This document shows, one piece after another, positions 1 to 7,968 of a DNA stretch of 64,000 nt. Location of the stretch: assembly GCA_934757825.1 (NCBI GenBank), contig CAKVLP010000002.1, positions 1-64,000 of the forward strand, in the 5' to 3' direction. The position numbers and the translations under genes were made by a program. The DNA comes from an uncultured Clostridia bacterium (GTDB lineage Bacteria > Bacillota > Clostridia > Christensenellales > UBA1242). The notes below the pieces were generated by a model that saw nothing but the letters and a program-made list of their open reading frames with translations, was not told the origin of the DNA and searched no databases. The stretch's first letter is position 1; the number at the start of each line of letters is the position of its first letter.

Positions 1-358
<358 letters not shown>

Positions 359-471
359 AATTTAATTATTGACGACAAACAATCGTAATCAAATCGAACT
401 TGATTTAATATATAATACTGGAATAATATGTAGTTGTGAGTGTACTTAAAAATATTAAGGCACTTTGCCAT

Positions 472-589
472 TACTGGTGATTTTAGCGAAAGGGTTCCAC
501 CTGTTCTCATACCGAACACAGAAGTTAAGACTTTCAGCGCCGAAAATACTTGCTTGGAAACGAGCCGGGAAGATAGGTCATTGCCAGTT
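472..589 (+). rRNA. rrf: 5S ribosomal RNA
   Basis: The typical bacterial 5S core is visible: ACCTGTTCTCATACCGAACA followed by CAGAAGTTAAG (about 498-530). The ends pair as a terminal helix (ACTGG near 472 with CCAGT near 584). The length of about 118 nt fits the family. End positions are estimated from this helix. It lies downstream of the 23S gene and directly upstream of an intrinsic terminator. Confidence 0.93.
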
Positions 590-598
590 TTCCAAATT

Positions 599-629
599 TG
601 ACAACCATTCATTGGTTGTCATTTTTTTT
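599..629 (+). terminator. Intrinsic terminator of the rRNA operon
   Basis: An inverted repeat GACAACCA / TTGGTTGTC (600-620) is followed by a run of eight T residues. It sits directly after the 5S gene, so it should end the rRNA operon transcript. Confidence 0.9.
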
Positions 630-794
630 GCTTATCAATTCACTTAAAAATATTAAGGTGCAACTTTGCACTCATTTGCCATTCAACAAATTCAATTACC
701 AGGTAAGCAAACATAAACAAGGTTTTTGACTTACTGTGTTGAAAAACAAAATTTTATATTTTTTAAAAATTTTTAAAATATTGCAAAAAAATGC

Positions 795-823
795 TTGCAA
801 ATCTAAAAAATGTATGATATTAT
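795..823 (+). promoter_or_regulatory. Candidate promoter of the ABC exporter leader
   Basis: TTGCAA (795-800) and TATTAT (818-823) are separated by 17 bp, giving a plausible sigma-A promoter. Transcription would start near 830, producing a leader of about 145 nt before the ABC ATPase start. The preceding 631-794 stretch is A/T-rich with no gene that I can support. Confidence 0.5.
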
Positions 824-851
824 CACTTTCGCTATCATTTGCACTTACAAA

Positions 852-952
852 ATCTAACCAAAGGATGCTTTAATTTGTTAGATAAAGTAGCAAAAACTAA
901 ATATCGGAGCTATGCAAAGTCGAAAAATCGCCTTATTTTTCGGCGTTTTTTT
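852..952 (+). promoter_or_regulatory. Structured leader with intrinsic terminator upstream of ABC operon
   Basis: Two RNA structures lie between the promoter and the first exporter gene. One is a stem ATCTAAC (852-858) / GTTAGAT (877-883) with an inner AAAG/CTTT stem. The other is a terminator-type hairpin CGCC (929-932) / GGCG (942-945), extendable by flanking A and T runs, with seven T residues at 946-952. The terminator ends only 12 nt before the Shine-Dalgarno sequence. This is the arrangement of an attenuator or riboswitch, but I do not recognise a known aptamer. A simpler reading is a terminator for upstream transcription. Confidence 0.45.
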
Positions 953-975
953 GCACTCTGATGAAAGGAGGAAAA

Positions 976-1965
976 ATGTCAAGTATTATTAAATTTGACA
1001 ACATTTGCAAGGACTTTAAACTGTCTTTGCGAAAGAAAGGCTTAAAGGGCGCGTTTGTTGGACTATTTAAAAGAGAATACAAGACGATTGAGGCATTAAA
1101 AAATGTATCTTTCGAGATACAAGAGGGAGACATTGTGGGCTATATAGGCCCAAACGGTGCAGGCAAAAGTACCACTATTAAGATAATGAGTGGCATACTG
1201 ACACCAACTAGCGGAACATGCCTATGTGACGGATTTGTTCCTTGGAAGGAGCGAAAAGATTATGTCAAAAACATTGGCGTAGTCTTTGGTCAGCGGTCAC
1301 AATTGTGGTGGGACGTTCCCGTGATTGATAGCCTAGAACTGCTTAAAGGAATTTACAAAATTCCAAATGAAGAGTACGAAGAAACCCTTAAACTTTTGAC
1401 TGATATCCTAAATTTGCACGATTTACTTAATCGACCGCTTAGACAACTTTCTCTCGGTCAAAAAATGAAATGTGAACTTGCTGGGGCGCTAATTCATAGA
1501 CCGAAAATACTGTTTTTGGACGAACCAACTATTGGACTTGATGCTGTTACTAAACTTGCGGTTAGAGATTTCATTAAAAAAATCAATAAGGAGTGGCATA
1601 CAACTGTAATTTTAACCACTCACGATATGAACGACATCGATGCGCTCACTAACAAAATAATCCTAATAGGGCGCGGACAAATACTATACAACGGCAGTTT
1701 TAGTGCAATAAAAGAAAAATATGGCAAAATAAAGACCATAAGCGTTGAGTTTGAAAAAGAATATCCTAGTATAAAACTTGACGGATATGAAGTAGTTAAG
1801 CACGAAAAAAACACTGCGGTTATAAAAAATCTGCCAGAAACAGAATTTCATACAAAAGATTTTGTAAACAAAATTAGCGAAAAATACGCTATAAAGGATT
1901 TCTCCATATCCTCCCTTGGAGTGGACGAAATCTTAGCAGAAATGTATAAGGATTTTGAACTATGA
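976..1965 (+). CDS. ABC-2 type exporter, ATP-binding subunit
   Basis: This is a cytoplasmic ATPase that should power the two permeases encoded immediately downstream. Visible motifs are Walker A GPNGAGKST (residues 58-66), a Q-loop in GVVFGQRSQLWWDVP, the signature LSLGQ (158-162), Walker B with ILFLDEP (178-184) and the H-loop histidine in TTHD (~216). The C-terminal ~100 residues form the accessory region seen in NatA/daunorubicin-type ATPases. An in-frame ATG at 961 exists, but AAAGGAGG (964-971) lies after it and directly before the ATG at 976, so 976 is preferred (329 aa). The stop overlaps the next start by 4 nt, implying translational coupling. The substrate is unknown. The one-ATPase, two-similar-permease layout resembles the PF06182 (DUF990-like) exporters, from memory of the family. 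Confidence 0.93.
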   Translation: MSSIIKFDNICKDFKLSLRKKGLKGAFVGLFKREYKTIEALKNVSFEIQEGDIVGYIGPNGAGKSTTIKIMSGILTPTSGTCLCDGFVPWKERKDYVKNIGVVFGQRSQLWWDVPVIDSLELLKGIYKIPNEEYEETLKLLTDILNLHDLLNRPLRQLSLGQKMKCELAGALIHRPKILFLDEPTIGLDAVTKLAVRDFIKKINKEWHTTVILTTHDMNDIDALTNKIILIGRGQILYNGSFSAIKEKYGKIKTISVEFEKEYPSIKLDGYEVVKHEKNTAVIKNLPETEFHTKDFVNKISEKYAIKDFSISSLGVDEILAEMYKDFEL

Positions 1966-2765
1966 GAAGTTATTTATCCTATATGTCGCTTTTTAAGATG
2001 CAATTTAAAGGGGAATTGCAGTATCGAGGAAAGGCGATTTCGGGCATAGTTACTCAGTTTTTCTGGGGAATAATGTACATATATCTTTACACCTCATTTA
2101 TGCGAGGCGGGGTAGAGGGATTTACAATTTCGCAAATGGCCACTTATATTTGGCTTGGACAAGCATTTTATGCTTTGCGCACAATTATGTCACAGCCGAG
2201 GGTTAATATGGAGATTGCAAATGGCGATGTTTGCTACCGCTTTGTAAAACCGCTAGATGTTTACAATCAATGGTATGTGGAACTCGCGGGACAAAAGGTT
2301 GCATCAACGCTTCTTAGATGTTTTCCGATTATAATTGTGGCGTTGCTTCTCCCTAGAAATATGGCACTTACATTGCCGGTAAGTATTTGGGCATTTTTGC
2401 TGTTTGTTGTCGCACTGGCTGTTGGAATGTTTTTGTCGGTTGCTGTTTCAATGTTTGCCTACAACATCACGTTCTCAACAATGTGCCCCAAAGGCGCGTC
2501 GGGAATGGTAAACGTAATAGTAGGATTATTTAACGGCGGGCTTATTCCAATTCCGCTTATGCCAAGTGGTATGCAAACCCTTGTAAAATGGCTTCCTTTC
2601 GGCTGTATTAGCGATTTGCCGTTTAGAATTTACTGCGGAAATATAGATTGGTTAAGCGGGCTGATACGAGTGGGACTTTCGCTTGTTTGGCTGGCGGTTA
2701 TAATCCTTTTAAGCAAAGCGCTACTTAATAAACAACTAAAAAATGTTGTGGTGCAGGGAGGTTAG
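1962..2765 (+). CDS. ABC-2 family exporter permease, subunit 1
   Basis: A 267-aa integral membrane protein with about six hydrophobic segments, for example the FFWGIMYIYLYTSF region near residue 35-50 and the AFLLFVVALAVGMFLSVAV region near 145-165. It is predicted to form half of the membrane channel with the next gene, driven by the upstream ATPase. Its ATG overlaps the ATPase stop (ATGA). Length and topology fit the ABC-2 family with two non-identical permeases. The substrate cannot be read from sequence; drug or lipid-like compounds are typical for the family. Confidence 0.85.
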   Translation: MRSYLSYMSLFKMQFKGELQYRGKAISGIVTQFFWGIMYIYLYTSFMRGGVEGFTISQMATYIWLGQAFYALRTIMSQPRVNMEIANGDVCYRFVKPLDVYNQWYVELAGQKVASTLLRCFPIIIVALLLPRNMALTLPVSIWAFLLFVVALAVGMFLSVAVSMFAYNITFSTMCPKGASGMVNVIVGLFNGGLIPIPLMPSGMQTLVKWLPFGCISDLPFRIYCGNIDWLSGLIRVGLSLVWLAVIILLSKALLNKQLKNVVVQGG

Positions 2766-2766
2766 A

Positions 2767-3540
2767 ATGTACAGAAAATATCTTTCAATGCATTTAAAAT
2801 CAAGTTTTGAATATCGCCTTAACACGCTTTTCATTGCGTTTTCGCAAGTGCTTATCTCAATTGGCGAAATTATAGCAATTTTCCTTATGTTTAAAAAGTT
2901 TAACGCAATCGGAACGTGGGGATTTTACGAGGTTGCGTTTATGTTTGGTGTGGTCACAGCGACATATAGTGTTGCGGAATGCTTTGGCCGAGGATTTGAC
3001 GACTTTTCGACCTTAATAAAACAAGGCACACTTGATAGATTGCTTGTTAGACCAGTCAACCTAAAATTTCAGATACTATGTAGTAAAATGGAATTTAGCA
3101 AACTTGGACGGGTAATTATGGGAACAATTGTTTGCATTATATCGCTTTGCAATATGCACATAGAATGGACGTTTTGGAAGGTTGTGGTGATGCTTGGAAT
3201 GCTACTTTGCGGAGTTTGCGTTTTCCTAGGCACTATGATAATTGGCGCGGGCGTAAGCGTTTTTAGCGTGGAAAACTTGGAGTTTATAAACATAATCACT
3301 AATGGCTCAAAAGAAATCGCTTTTTATCCGCTAAACGTGTATAGCAAATGGTTAACAAAAGTTTTCACTTACATTCTCCCTGTCGCTTGCTTTAACTACT
3401 TGCCAATGACCTACATTTTGCAGGGTAGCGCGGTTAGCCCAATATACGCAATAGCCCCATTTTTGGGAATGTTGTTTATAATTCCTTGCCTGCTTTTCTT
3501 TGATTGGTGCGTGTCCAAGTATCAAGGCGCTGGCTCGTAA
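2767..3540 (+). CDS. ABC-2 family exporter permease, subunit 2
   Basis: A second integral membrane permease (257 aa, about six hydrophobic segments) paired with the preceding one. The frame is open from an ATG at 2743 inside the upstream gene. GGGAGG at 2756-2761 points to the ATG at 2767, one base after the upstream stop, giving the start MYRKYLSMHL. It ends just before an intrinsic terminator, so it is the last gene of the three-gene exporter operon. Confidence 0.86.
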   Translation: MYRKYLSMHLKSSFEYRLNTLFIAFSQVLISIGEIIAIFLMFKKFNAIGTWGFYEVAFMFGVVTATYSVAECFGRGFDDFSTLIKQGTLDRLLVRPVNLKFQILCSKMEFSKLGRVIMGTIVCIISLCNMHIEWTFWKVVVMLGMLLCGVCVFLGTMIIGAGVSVFSVENLEFINIITNGSKEIAFYPLNVYSKWLTKVFTYILPVACFNYLPMTYILQGSAVSPIYAIAPFLGMLFIIPCLLFFDWCVSKYQGAGS

Positions 3541-3548
3541 ATATTAAC

Positions 3549-3578
3549 AAAAAACACCCTAATATAGGGCGTTTTTTT
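3549..3578 (+). terminator. Terminator of the ABC exporter operon
   Basis: A hairpin CACCCT / AGGGCG (about 3555-3571) is followed by TTTTTTT, nine bases after the permease stop. Positions 3579-3720 hold no gene that I can support. Confidence 0.88.
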
Positions 3579-3721
3579 AAAAAAGTTTATTGGGATTATT
3601 AAAGTGGAAATGGCTAGGTAAACAAGTTTAATGTTCCGATAATTTTTCTCGTAAGGTCGGTTGCAGGAGTGGTGCGAGTGGGGTCGTCTTGGCGGGTTAT
3701 GGCTTTTGGTGATTTAGAAAC

Positions 3722-3750
3722 AAAAAAAGCAAGTCGAGAATGACTTGCTA
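3722..3750 (-). terminator. Terminator of tRNA-Asn
   Basis: Read on the minus strand, AGCAAGTC / GACTTGCT forms an 8-bp stem followed by seven T residues. It begins a few bases after the 3' CCA of the tRNA gene. Confidence 0.88.
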
Positions 3751-3755
3751 ATTTC

Positions 3756-3830
<75 letters not shown>

Positions 3831-3933
3831 TTAACGACATTATTATATGAAACATTGCGTGTTTTGTCAACAGTTTTTATAAAATTTTGAATATTTTTAA
3901 TCATAAAACGCAAAAAATTGCCAAAGTTTCATA

Positions 3934-3962
3934 TTGCAATTATTGGCTTATCAAGATATAAT
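3934..3962 (+). promoter_or_regulatory. Promoter of first unknown paralog
   Basis: TTGCAA (3934-3939) and a perfect TATAAT (3957-3962) are spaced by 17 bp. This near-consensus promoter lies inside the upstream part of the open frame. That shows the protein cannot start at the TTG at 3918 and must start downstream. Confidence 0.8.
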
Positions 3963-3998
3963 AATATTGTAAAAAATAGATGGTTGAGGGAGATAAAG

Positions 3999-4844
3999 TT
4001 GGGCAATAAAAACTTTGCATATAGAATAACGCATTACTGCGAAGATAATGTGCAGTACTTAAAAGAATTATATGAAAAATATCTAAGTCGTCGTAATGAT
4101 TTTTACATAAACAGGCCGGAAGATTGCGCCACAGAAACTGAGAGTTTTAAGGAGTATCTGGCACGTAAAGAGGCGGAGTATATCCTAGGCGAAACAACGG
4201 AAAGCAATGCAGAGCAGTGGTCTGAGCTGGCTATGATACAGGACTTTATAAGGTTTGGATACACTTCCGCGCCTGACTTTAAGTGGGCGATGAAGGGGTA
4301 CAACTTAGGCACCGAAATCAAAGACATCGAGTTAATTAAATCCACAATAACAAAAAACAAGAATTTGCTAGACGGGATAATTACGGATGACGGAAAATTT
4401 TACGATGCTTTTGGCGGGCATTATATCCTAAATAGTTGGTTGCTATTAAACGGGATTGATACAAGTAAGGCTATAAGGGTTGGTTCTTGTTTGTCGTCAA
4501 TTGGCGTGCTGTTTAGCGACCTAGATGGGTATTATAGTATGGACAAAGATTTGGAAATAACGCCCCAACAAGCACGCGCAATGATAAACACATATAGGCT
4601 AAATTCGTCACGATTGAAATCGTCTTTTCAAACTGTGATGTTTGAATCCTGCGGAATGGGTTTTTTAAAAGGTTCTAAGGAAGGCGTGTTTAGAAATAAT
4701 TTGGACACGCTAGAAACAGAAGTTGCTAAGATTAACACAAACAAAGACGATTATGTCGGCTATCAAATGAACTATTTTAGTGCAAGTATGTTGGAAAAAG
4801 AGATCGCAAGACGCGACAGAGAAAAAAGGTTGATGAGATTTTAA
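3999..4844 (+). CDS. Conserved-looking protein of unknown family (paralog A)
   Basis: I do not recognise the family. The frame is open from TTG 3918, but a strong promoter lies at 3934-3962. I place the start at TTG 3999, preceded by GAGGGAGAT (3986-3994), giving 281 aa. The new start also aligns with the start of the neighbouring paralog (NKNFAYR here, TRNLTYN there). There is no signal peptide or membrane segment, so it is probably cytoplasmic. The shared C-terminal half contains KFYDAFGGHYILN, a GIDTS motif, FSDLDGYY, a QARAM...YRLN stretch and NLDTLET. A basic tail (EIARRDREKR) closes the protein. It is probably monocistronic with its own promoter. Confidence 0.75.
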   Translation: MGNKNFAYRITHYCEDNVQYLKELYEKYLSRRNDFYINRPEDCATETESFKEYLARKEAEYILGETTESNAEQWSELAMIQDFIRFGYTSAPDFKWAMKGYNLGTEIKDIELIKSTITKNKNLLDGIITDDGKFYDAFGGHYILNSWLLLNGIDTSKAIRVGSCLSSIGVLFSDLDGYYSMDKDLEITPQQARAMINTYRLNSSRLKSSFQTVMFESCGMGFLKGSKEGVFRNNLDTLETEVAKINTNKDDYVGYQMNYFSASMLEKEIARRDREKRLMRF

Positions 4845-4933
4845 AAAATGCGACGCTGAAAAAATGTGGCAGTATTTTAATTAAATAGTTATATTTTTTT
4901 TAAATGAGGTTAGAAAAAAAATCAAGTTAAGTA

Positions 4934-4962
4934 TTGATTTTTGACTGGGCACAATATATAAT
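4934..4962 (+). promoter_or_regulatory. Promoter of second unknown paralog
   Basis: TTGATT (4934-4939), a 17-bp spacer and TATAAT (4957-4962) lie 20 bp upstream of the ATG at 4982. The geometry is the same as the promoter of the upstream paralog. Confidence 0.75.
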
Positions 4963-4981
4963 AAAAGCGAGGTAAATTGAG

Positions 4982-5848
4982 ATGATTACTAGGAATTTAA
5001 CATACAATCAAAGAGTTAATAATTGTTATAGTGATAACAGAGAATATCTAGAAAAAGCAATAGGCGAATATGTTGAGATGTACAAGCAGTTTATGGCGGA
5101 CAACCACATTCGCGACGATCGAAAGGAATATGCGTTGTTTATAGACTACGTAATCAACGAGTATGTAAGAAGGAGCATTATCGAGAAGGATAAGCCCGAC
5201 AACCATAAAATTGCACGCATCATAAACCTTGTAAACAACTTGCAAAAGCACGGTTACATTGACGCGTTTTCCGACAAGACGGGGCTTGATGGAAAGTTGC
5301 TTGCAAAGCCATGCAAACTTGCTGTTGACTTGACCGACACCGACCAGATACGTAACTTTGCGTGTGGCGGGAAAAGACCAGTTGAGGGGTTAATATTGCC
5401 AAACGGCGACTTTTACGAGGCGAAAGGAAACCACTATATGTTGTCGAATTACTTAATGCTAATAGGCATTGACACCAGTTCGGCTGTAAGGACAACAAGA
5501 ATGTTTTGCCAAAACGTTATTTTTAGCGATATGAAAGGCTATTGCGACAATCCAGCCGAAGTAAGGCTAACCGAGGCTCAAGCAAAGGCGATGTACAACT
5601 TGTACAAGTTAAACGCAAGCAAGAGCAGTTCGTACTACGATACAATGATGGCGTCGGTGCAAACTGGATTTTTGGACACCAAAAAGCCAGCGCTATATGC
5701 CACAAACCTTGACTTACTAGAAACCACTTCTAGAGCGCTTGTTGACCCAAAACAACAGCGTCCAAACGACGTTCTAAACAGCAGGGCTTTTGAACAAGAA
5801 CTTAGAGACGAGGCTGTTTTGAATAGATTTGAAAAATATATAAGATAA
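4982..5848 (+). CDS. Conserved-looking protein of unknown family (paralog B)
   Basis: A 288-aa soluble protein, clearly related to the upstream 281-aa protein, most strongly in the second half. Shared elements in order are: an N-terminal N(R/K)NxxY segment; DFYEAKGNHYMLSNYLML with GIDTS; VIFSDMKGYC; LTEAQAKAM followed by YNLYKLN; a TMM...GFL stretch; and NLDLLET. Start ATG 4982 has GAGG at 4969-4972. The gene has its own promoter and terminator, so the two paralogs are regulated separately. The N-terminal halves differ considerably, suggesting an old duplication. No function is assigned. Confidence 0.8.
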   Translation: MITRNLTYNQRVNNCYSDNREYLEKAIGEYVEMYKQFMADNHIRDDRKEYALFIDYVINEYVRRSIIEKDKPDNHKIARIINLVNNLQKHGYIDAFSDKTGLDGKLLAKPCKLAVDLTDTDQIRNFACGGKRPVEGLILPNGDFYEAKGNHYMLSNYLMLIGIDTSSAVRTTRMFCQNVIFSDMKGYCDNPAEVRLTEAQAKAMYNLYKLNASKSSSYYDTMMASVQTGFLDTKKPALYATNLDLLETTSRALVDPKQQRPNDVLNSRAFEQELRDEAVLNRFEKYIR

Positions 5849-5855
5849 TAAAAAT

Positions 5856-5906
5856 ATACACACTATTACAATTGGATTTTATCGCAATTTAAAGTGTGTA
5901 TTTTTT
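5856..5906 (+). terminator. Terminator after paralog B
   Basis: A long stem ATACACACT (5856-5864) / AGTGTGTAT (5893-5901), with an inner ATTG/CAAT pairing, is followed by T residues to 5906. Confidence 0.8.
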
Positions 5907-5936
5907 GTTAAAAAGTTTTTCAAATTTCAAAACCTA

Positions 5937-5945
5937 TGCTATACT
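5937..5945 (+). promoter_or_regulatory. Extended -10 promoter of the isomerase gene
   Basis: TGCTATACT (5937-5945) is an extended -10 element (TGnTATACT) located 22 bp before the ATG. No good -35 is seen, as is common with extended -10 promoters. Confidence 0.5.
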
Positions 5946-5966
5946 TTTAAAGTAAGGAGATATGAG

Positions 5967-6392
5967 ATGATAGTTTTGGCTTACGATCATAGGGCCTTTG
6001 GACTTATGAGAAAGATTAAAGAATACCTAAACAAAATAGGGGAAGAGTATGTGGAATTTGCAAGTGCCACATACACGCCTAATGATAGTTATTCGGAGTT
6101 TGCAAAACAAGCAAACCAGTATTTGATTGCCCACGAGGGAAGCAAAGGCATATATAGTTGTCGTACCGGCATTGGCATTGCTATGGCTGGAAACCGCAGT
6201 AAAGGCGTAAGAGCGGGCGTGTGCACTAGCGTAAAGACCACGTTCCTAGCGCGAAACGACGACGATATGAACGTGTTGGTGCTTCCTGCAACCACGCCTT
6301 TTATTAGGGTTAAAAAGATTATAAACACCTTTTTAAGCACACCTTTTGAGGGTGGCAGGCACATTCCAAGAGTGAAGGCGCTAGACGACTAA
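5967..6392 (+). CDS. RpiB/LacA/LacB-family sugar-phosphate isomerase
   Basis: A 141-aa cytoplasmic protein of the ribose-5-phosphate isomerase B / galactose-6-phosphate isomerase family, which interconverts aldose and ketose phosphates. Visible are the N-terminal YDHRAFG (family DHAG-type), the catalytic-cysteine loop SCRTGIGIAMAGNRSKGVRA (Cys about 65), the ARNDDDMNVLVL region and the C-terminal GGRHIPR phosphate-binding segment. In E. coli RpiB the third block carries His99-Asn100. Here the equivalent pair reads Asp-Asp, so substrate or chemistry may differ, and I give no gene symbol. Start ATG 5967 has AAGGAG at about 5954-5959. Its stop overlaps the convergent lipoprotein gene by 4 nt. 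Confidence 0.85.
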   Translation: MIVLAYDHRAFGLMRKIKEYLNKIGEEYVEFASATYTPNDSYSEFAKQANQYLIAHEGSKGIYSCRTGIGIAMAGNRSKGVRAGVCTSVKTTFLARNDDDMNVLVLPATTPFIRVKKIINTFLSTPFEGGRHIPRVKALDD

Positions 6393-7051
6393 CTCTTTGC
6401 CAAAACTTCGCCCGAATTTGGGTTTATGATAACCGTGTGCTTTATTCCGTCGCGTCCGGCAAAACTTACGTACCAGTAATACTGACCCTTGTTTACCTTG
6501 GTGTCTTCTATGATTTTAACATAGACTTCGCCTTTGTAGGTCCCGTCGATTTGAGTTTTAAGTTCGCCTTTAAGCGTTTTGCAAGCGAGTTTCAAAGCGT
6601 CTTGGTGGTCAACTTTCCAGTCGGAATTAAGGCAGTTAAGAGTAAGTTCTTGGACGTCATTCCCTAGATATACTTTTAGGGTGATTTCGCTGGCGGTTGG
6701 GATTATTTTGAGATCGGCTACAAGTGTGTCGTCAAAAGGATTTTTCTCAAGTGTGTCCTCATAACGATTTGTGTCGACGGTCAAAACAATTTTGGCGTTG
6801 TCGGTGGTGGCAGATTTTTTAAGTGCTATTGTTACAATCCCGAAATCTATTAGCGGTGTGTTGTAGCCGTTTATGACATAATCCTTTTCGCGCTTGCCAC
6901 ACATAAAGGTCGCCTTAATGGTGTCGGTTTCGCCCAAATAAATGGAGTAGCGCACCTCGGATACGGTTTTGCTGACCTCGCGATATACTGAGTTACAGCC
7001 TGCTAAAAATAGGCTGGATATAATTAAACAAAATATTACAAGTTTTTTCAT
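6389..7051 (-). CDS. Putative lipoprotein of unknown function
   Basis: 220 aa. A lipoprotein signal peptide is obvious: MKK, a hydrophobic core and the lipobox LAGC with Cys19. The protein should be lipid-anchored on the outer face of the membrane. The body is predicted beta-rich. The last ~60 residues (a YYWYVSFAGRDG segment, then NPNSGEVLA) resemble a PepSY-type domain, which I judge by eye only. The gene is convergent with the isomerase, the ends overlapping in the shared CTAA, and no hairpin lies between them. It is divergent from the next membrane protein across ~70 bp. Confidence 0.8.
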   Translation of the reverse strand: MKKLVIFCLIISSLFLAGCNSVYREVSKTVSEVRYSIYLGETDTIKATFMCGKREKDYVINGYNTPLIDFGIVTIALKKSATTDNAKIVLTVDTNRYEDTLEKNPFDDTLVADLKIIPTASEITLKVYLGNDVQELTLNCLNSDWKVDHQDALKLACKTLKGELKTQIDGTYKGEVYVKIIEDTKVNKGQYYWYVSFAGRDGIKHTVIINPNSGEVLAKS

Positions 7052-7120
7052 AATTCACCTTGATATAGATTATGATTAAACGCGCTTATGTATGATACTA
7101 TTTTAGTGGAGGAGATAAAA

Positions 7121-7966
7121 ATGACGAAAGAAGATGATGTTGTAAAACAACTTGAAAATAAAAATTACAACAAGTCAAAATTGCCCATAATCATAGTTTG
7201 CATAGTACTATCCATAGTGCTTATTTTTGGAGGAGTGTGGCTTACATTTGCTTTTGCGTTTCCGGGGAAACTTGCCGACTTTGCATATGCTAGAAATATG
7301 GACGGATACGCCACAAAACTCTACACACGTGACTACAACAAATCTAAGGATATAAACTCACTTTATATGGCTCTTAACCTAAACATCAAACACGAAAAAC
7401 ACGAATTGGTGGTGAGTGAGTTTGAGGAGTTTTACAAGTCGCCATATTATGAGGATTTCATAAAAGAAGTGAACTCTTCCAACCTTAACCTTAATGAAAA
7501 ACCAATTGTTAAAGCAAGCCTTTTAAATGAGGACAACTTCCTAAAAAACAAGTACATTAAATCGCTTGTTGCACTAGGCGAAACAAACAAAGCGTTTGAT
7601 TTTGCGAAGGTGGACAGGTTAAATCTTAATCCGACTTTTGAGGATTTTGGCAATTACTTGTTTGGCGAGTTGGCAAACGACCTAAGCAAAATTGCAAGCC
7701 GATTTAATGAGGTCATCGACGGATACAGCGAGCCACTTATTGCCGTGATTGAGGAGTATTTCGATGCACTTGACGCCGAGTTTGACGGATATCTTTCGGC
7801 AGACAAAACACACGCGTTTGCTATGGGCGATAGAATATTGCAAGTGGGAGAGAGCCTAATTAAGTTTTACAAAAATGACGAGATTGGTGGCGCCCGAGAC
7901 GAACAACACGTAAAAGAAGTTATGAGCAAAGTTAATAAAAATTTTAAAATATTAGTAGTGGAGTAA
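7121..7966 (+). CDS. Single-pass membrane protein of unknown function
   Basis: The open frame reaches back to ATG 7088, but GGAGGAGAT lies directly before the ATG at 7121, so I use 7121 (281 aa). A basic/acidic N-terminus of ~25 residues is followed by one transmembrane helix (IIIVCIVLSIVLIFGGVWL) and a large extracytoplasmic, helix-rich domain of ~230 residues without cysteines. The family is not recognised. The gene ends 2 bp before hflX, so the two are probably co-transcribed and translationally coupled. Confidence 0.8.
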   Translation: MTKEDDVVKQLENKNYNKSKLPIIIVCIVLSIVLIFGGVWLTFAFAFPGKLADFAYARNMDGYATKLYTRDYNKSKDINSLYMALNLNIKHEKHELVVSEFEEFYKSPYYEDFIKEVNSSNLNLNEKPIVKASLLNEDNFLKNKYIKSLVALGETNKAFDFAKVDRLNLNPTFEDFGNYLFGELANDLSKIASRFNEVIDGYSEPLIAVIEEYFDALDAEFDGYLSADKTHAFAMGDRILQVGESLIKFYKNDEIGGARDEQHVKEVMSKVNKNFKILVVE

Positions 7967-7968
7967 AA

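Noticed and set aside
961..975. ATG at 961 as start of the ABC ATPase
   Set aside because: The Shine-Dalgarno AAAGGAGG lies downstream of it and points to ATG 976.
3918..3998. N-terminal extension of paralog A from TTG 3918
   Set aside because: A near-consensus promoter lies within it (3934-3962), no Shine-Dalgarno precedes the TTG, and the paralog starts at the position matching TTG 3999.
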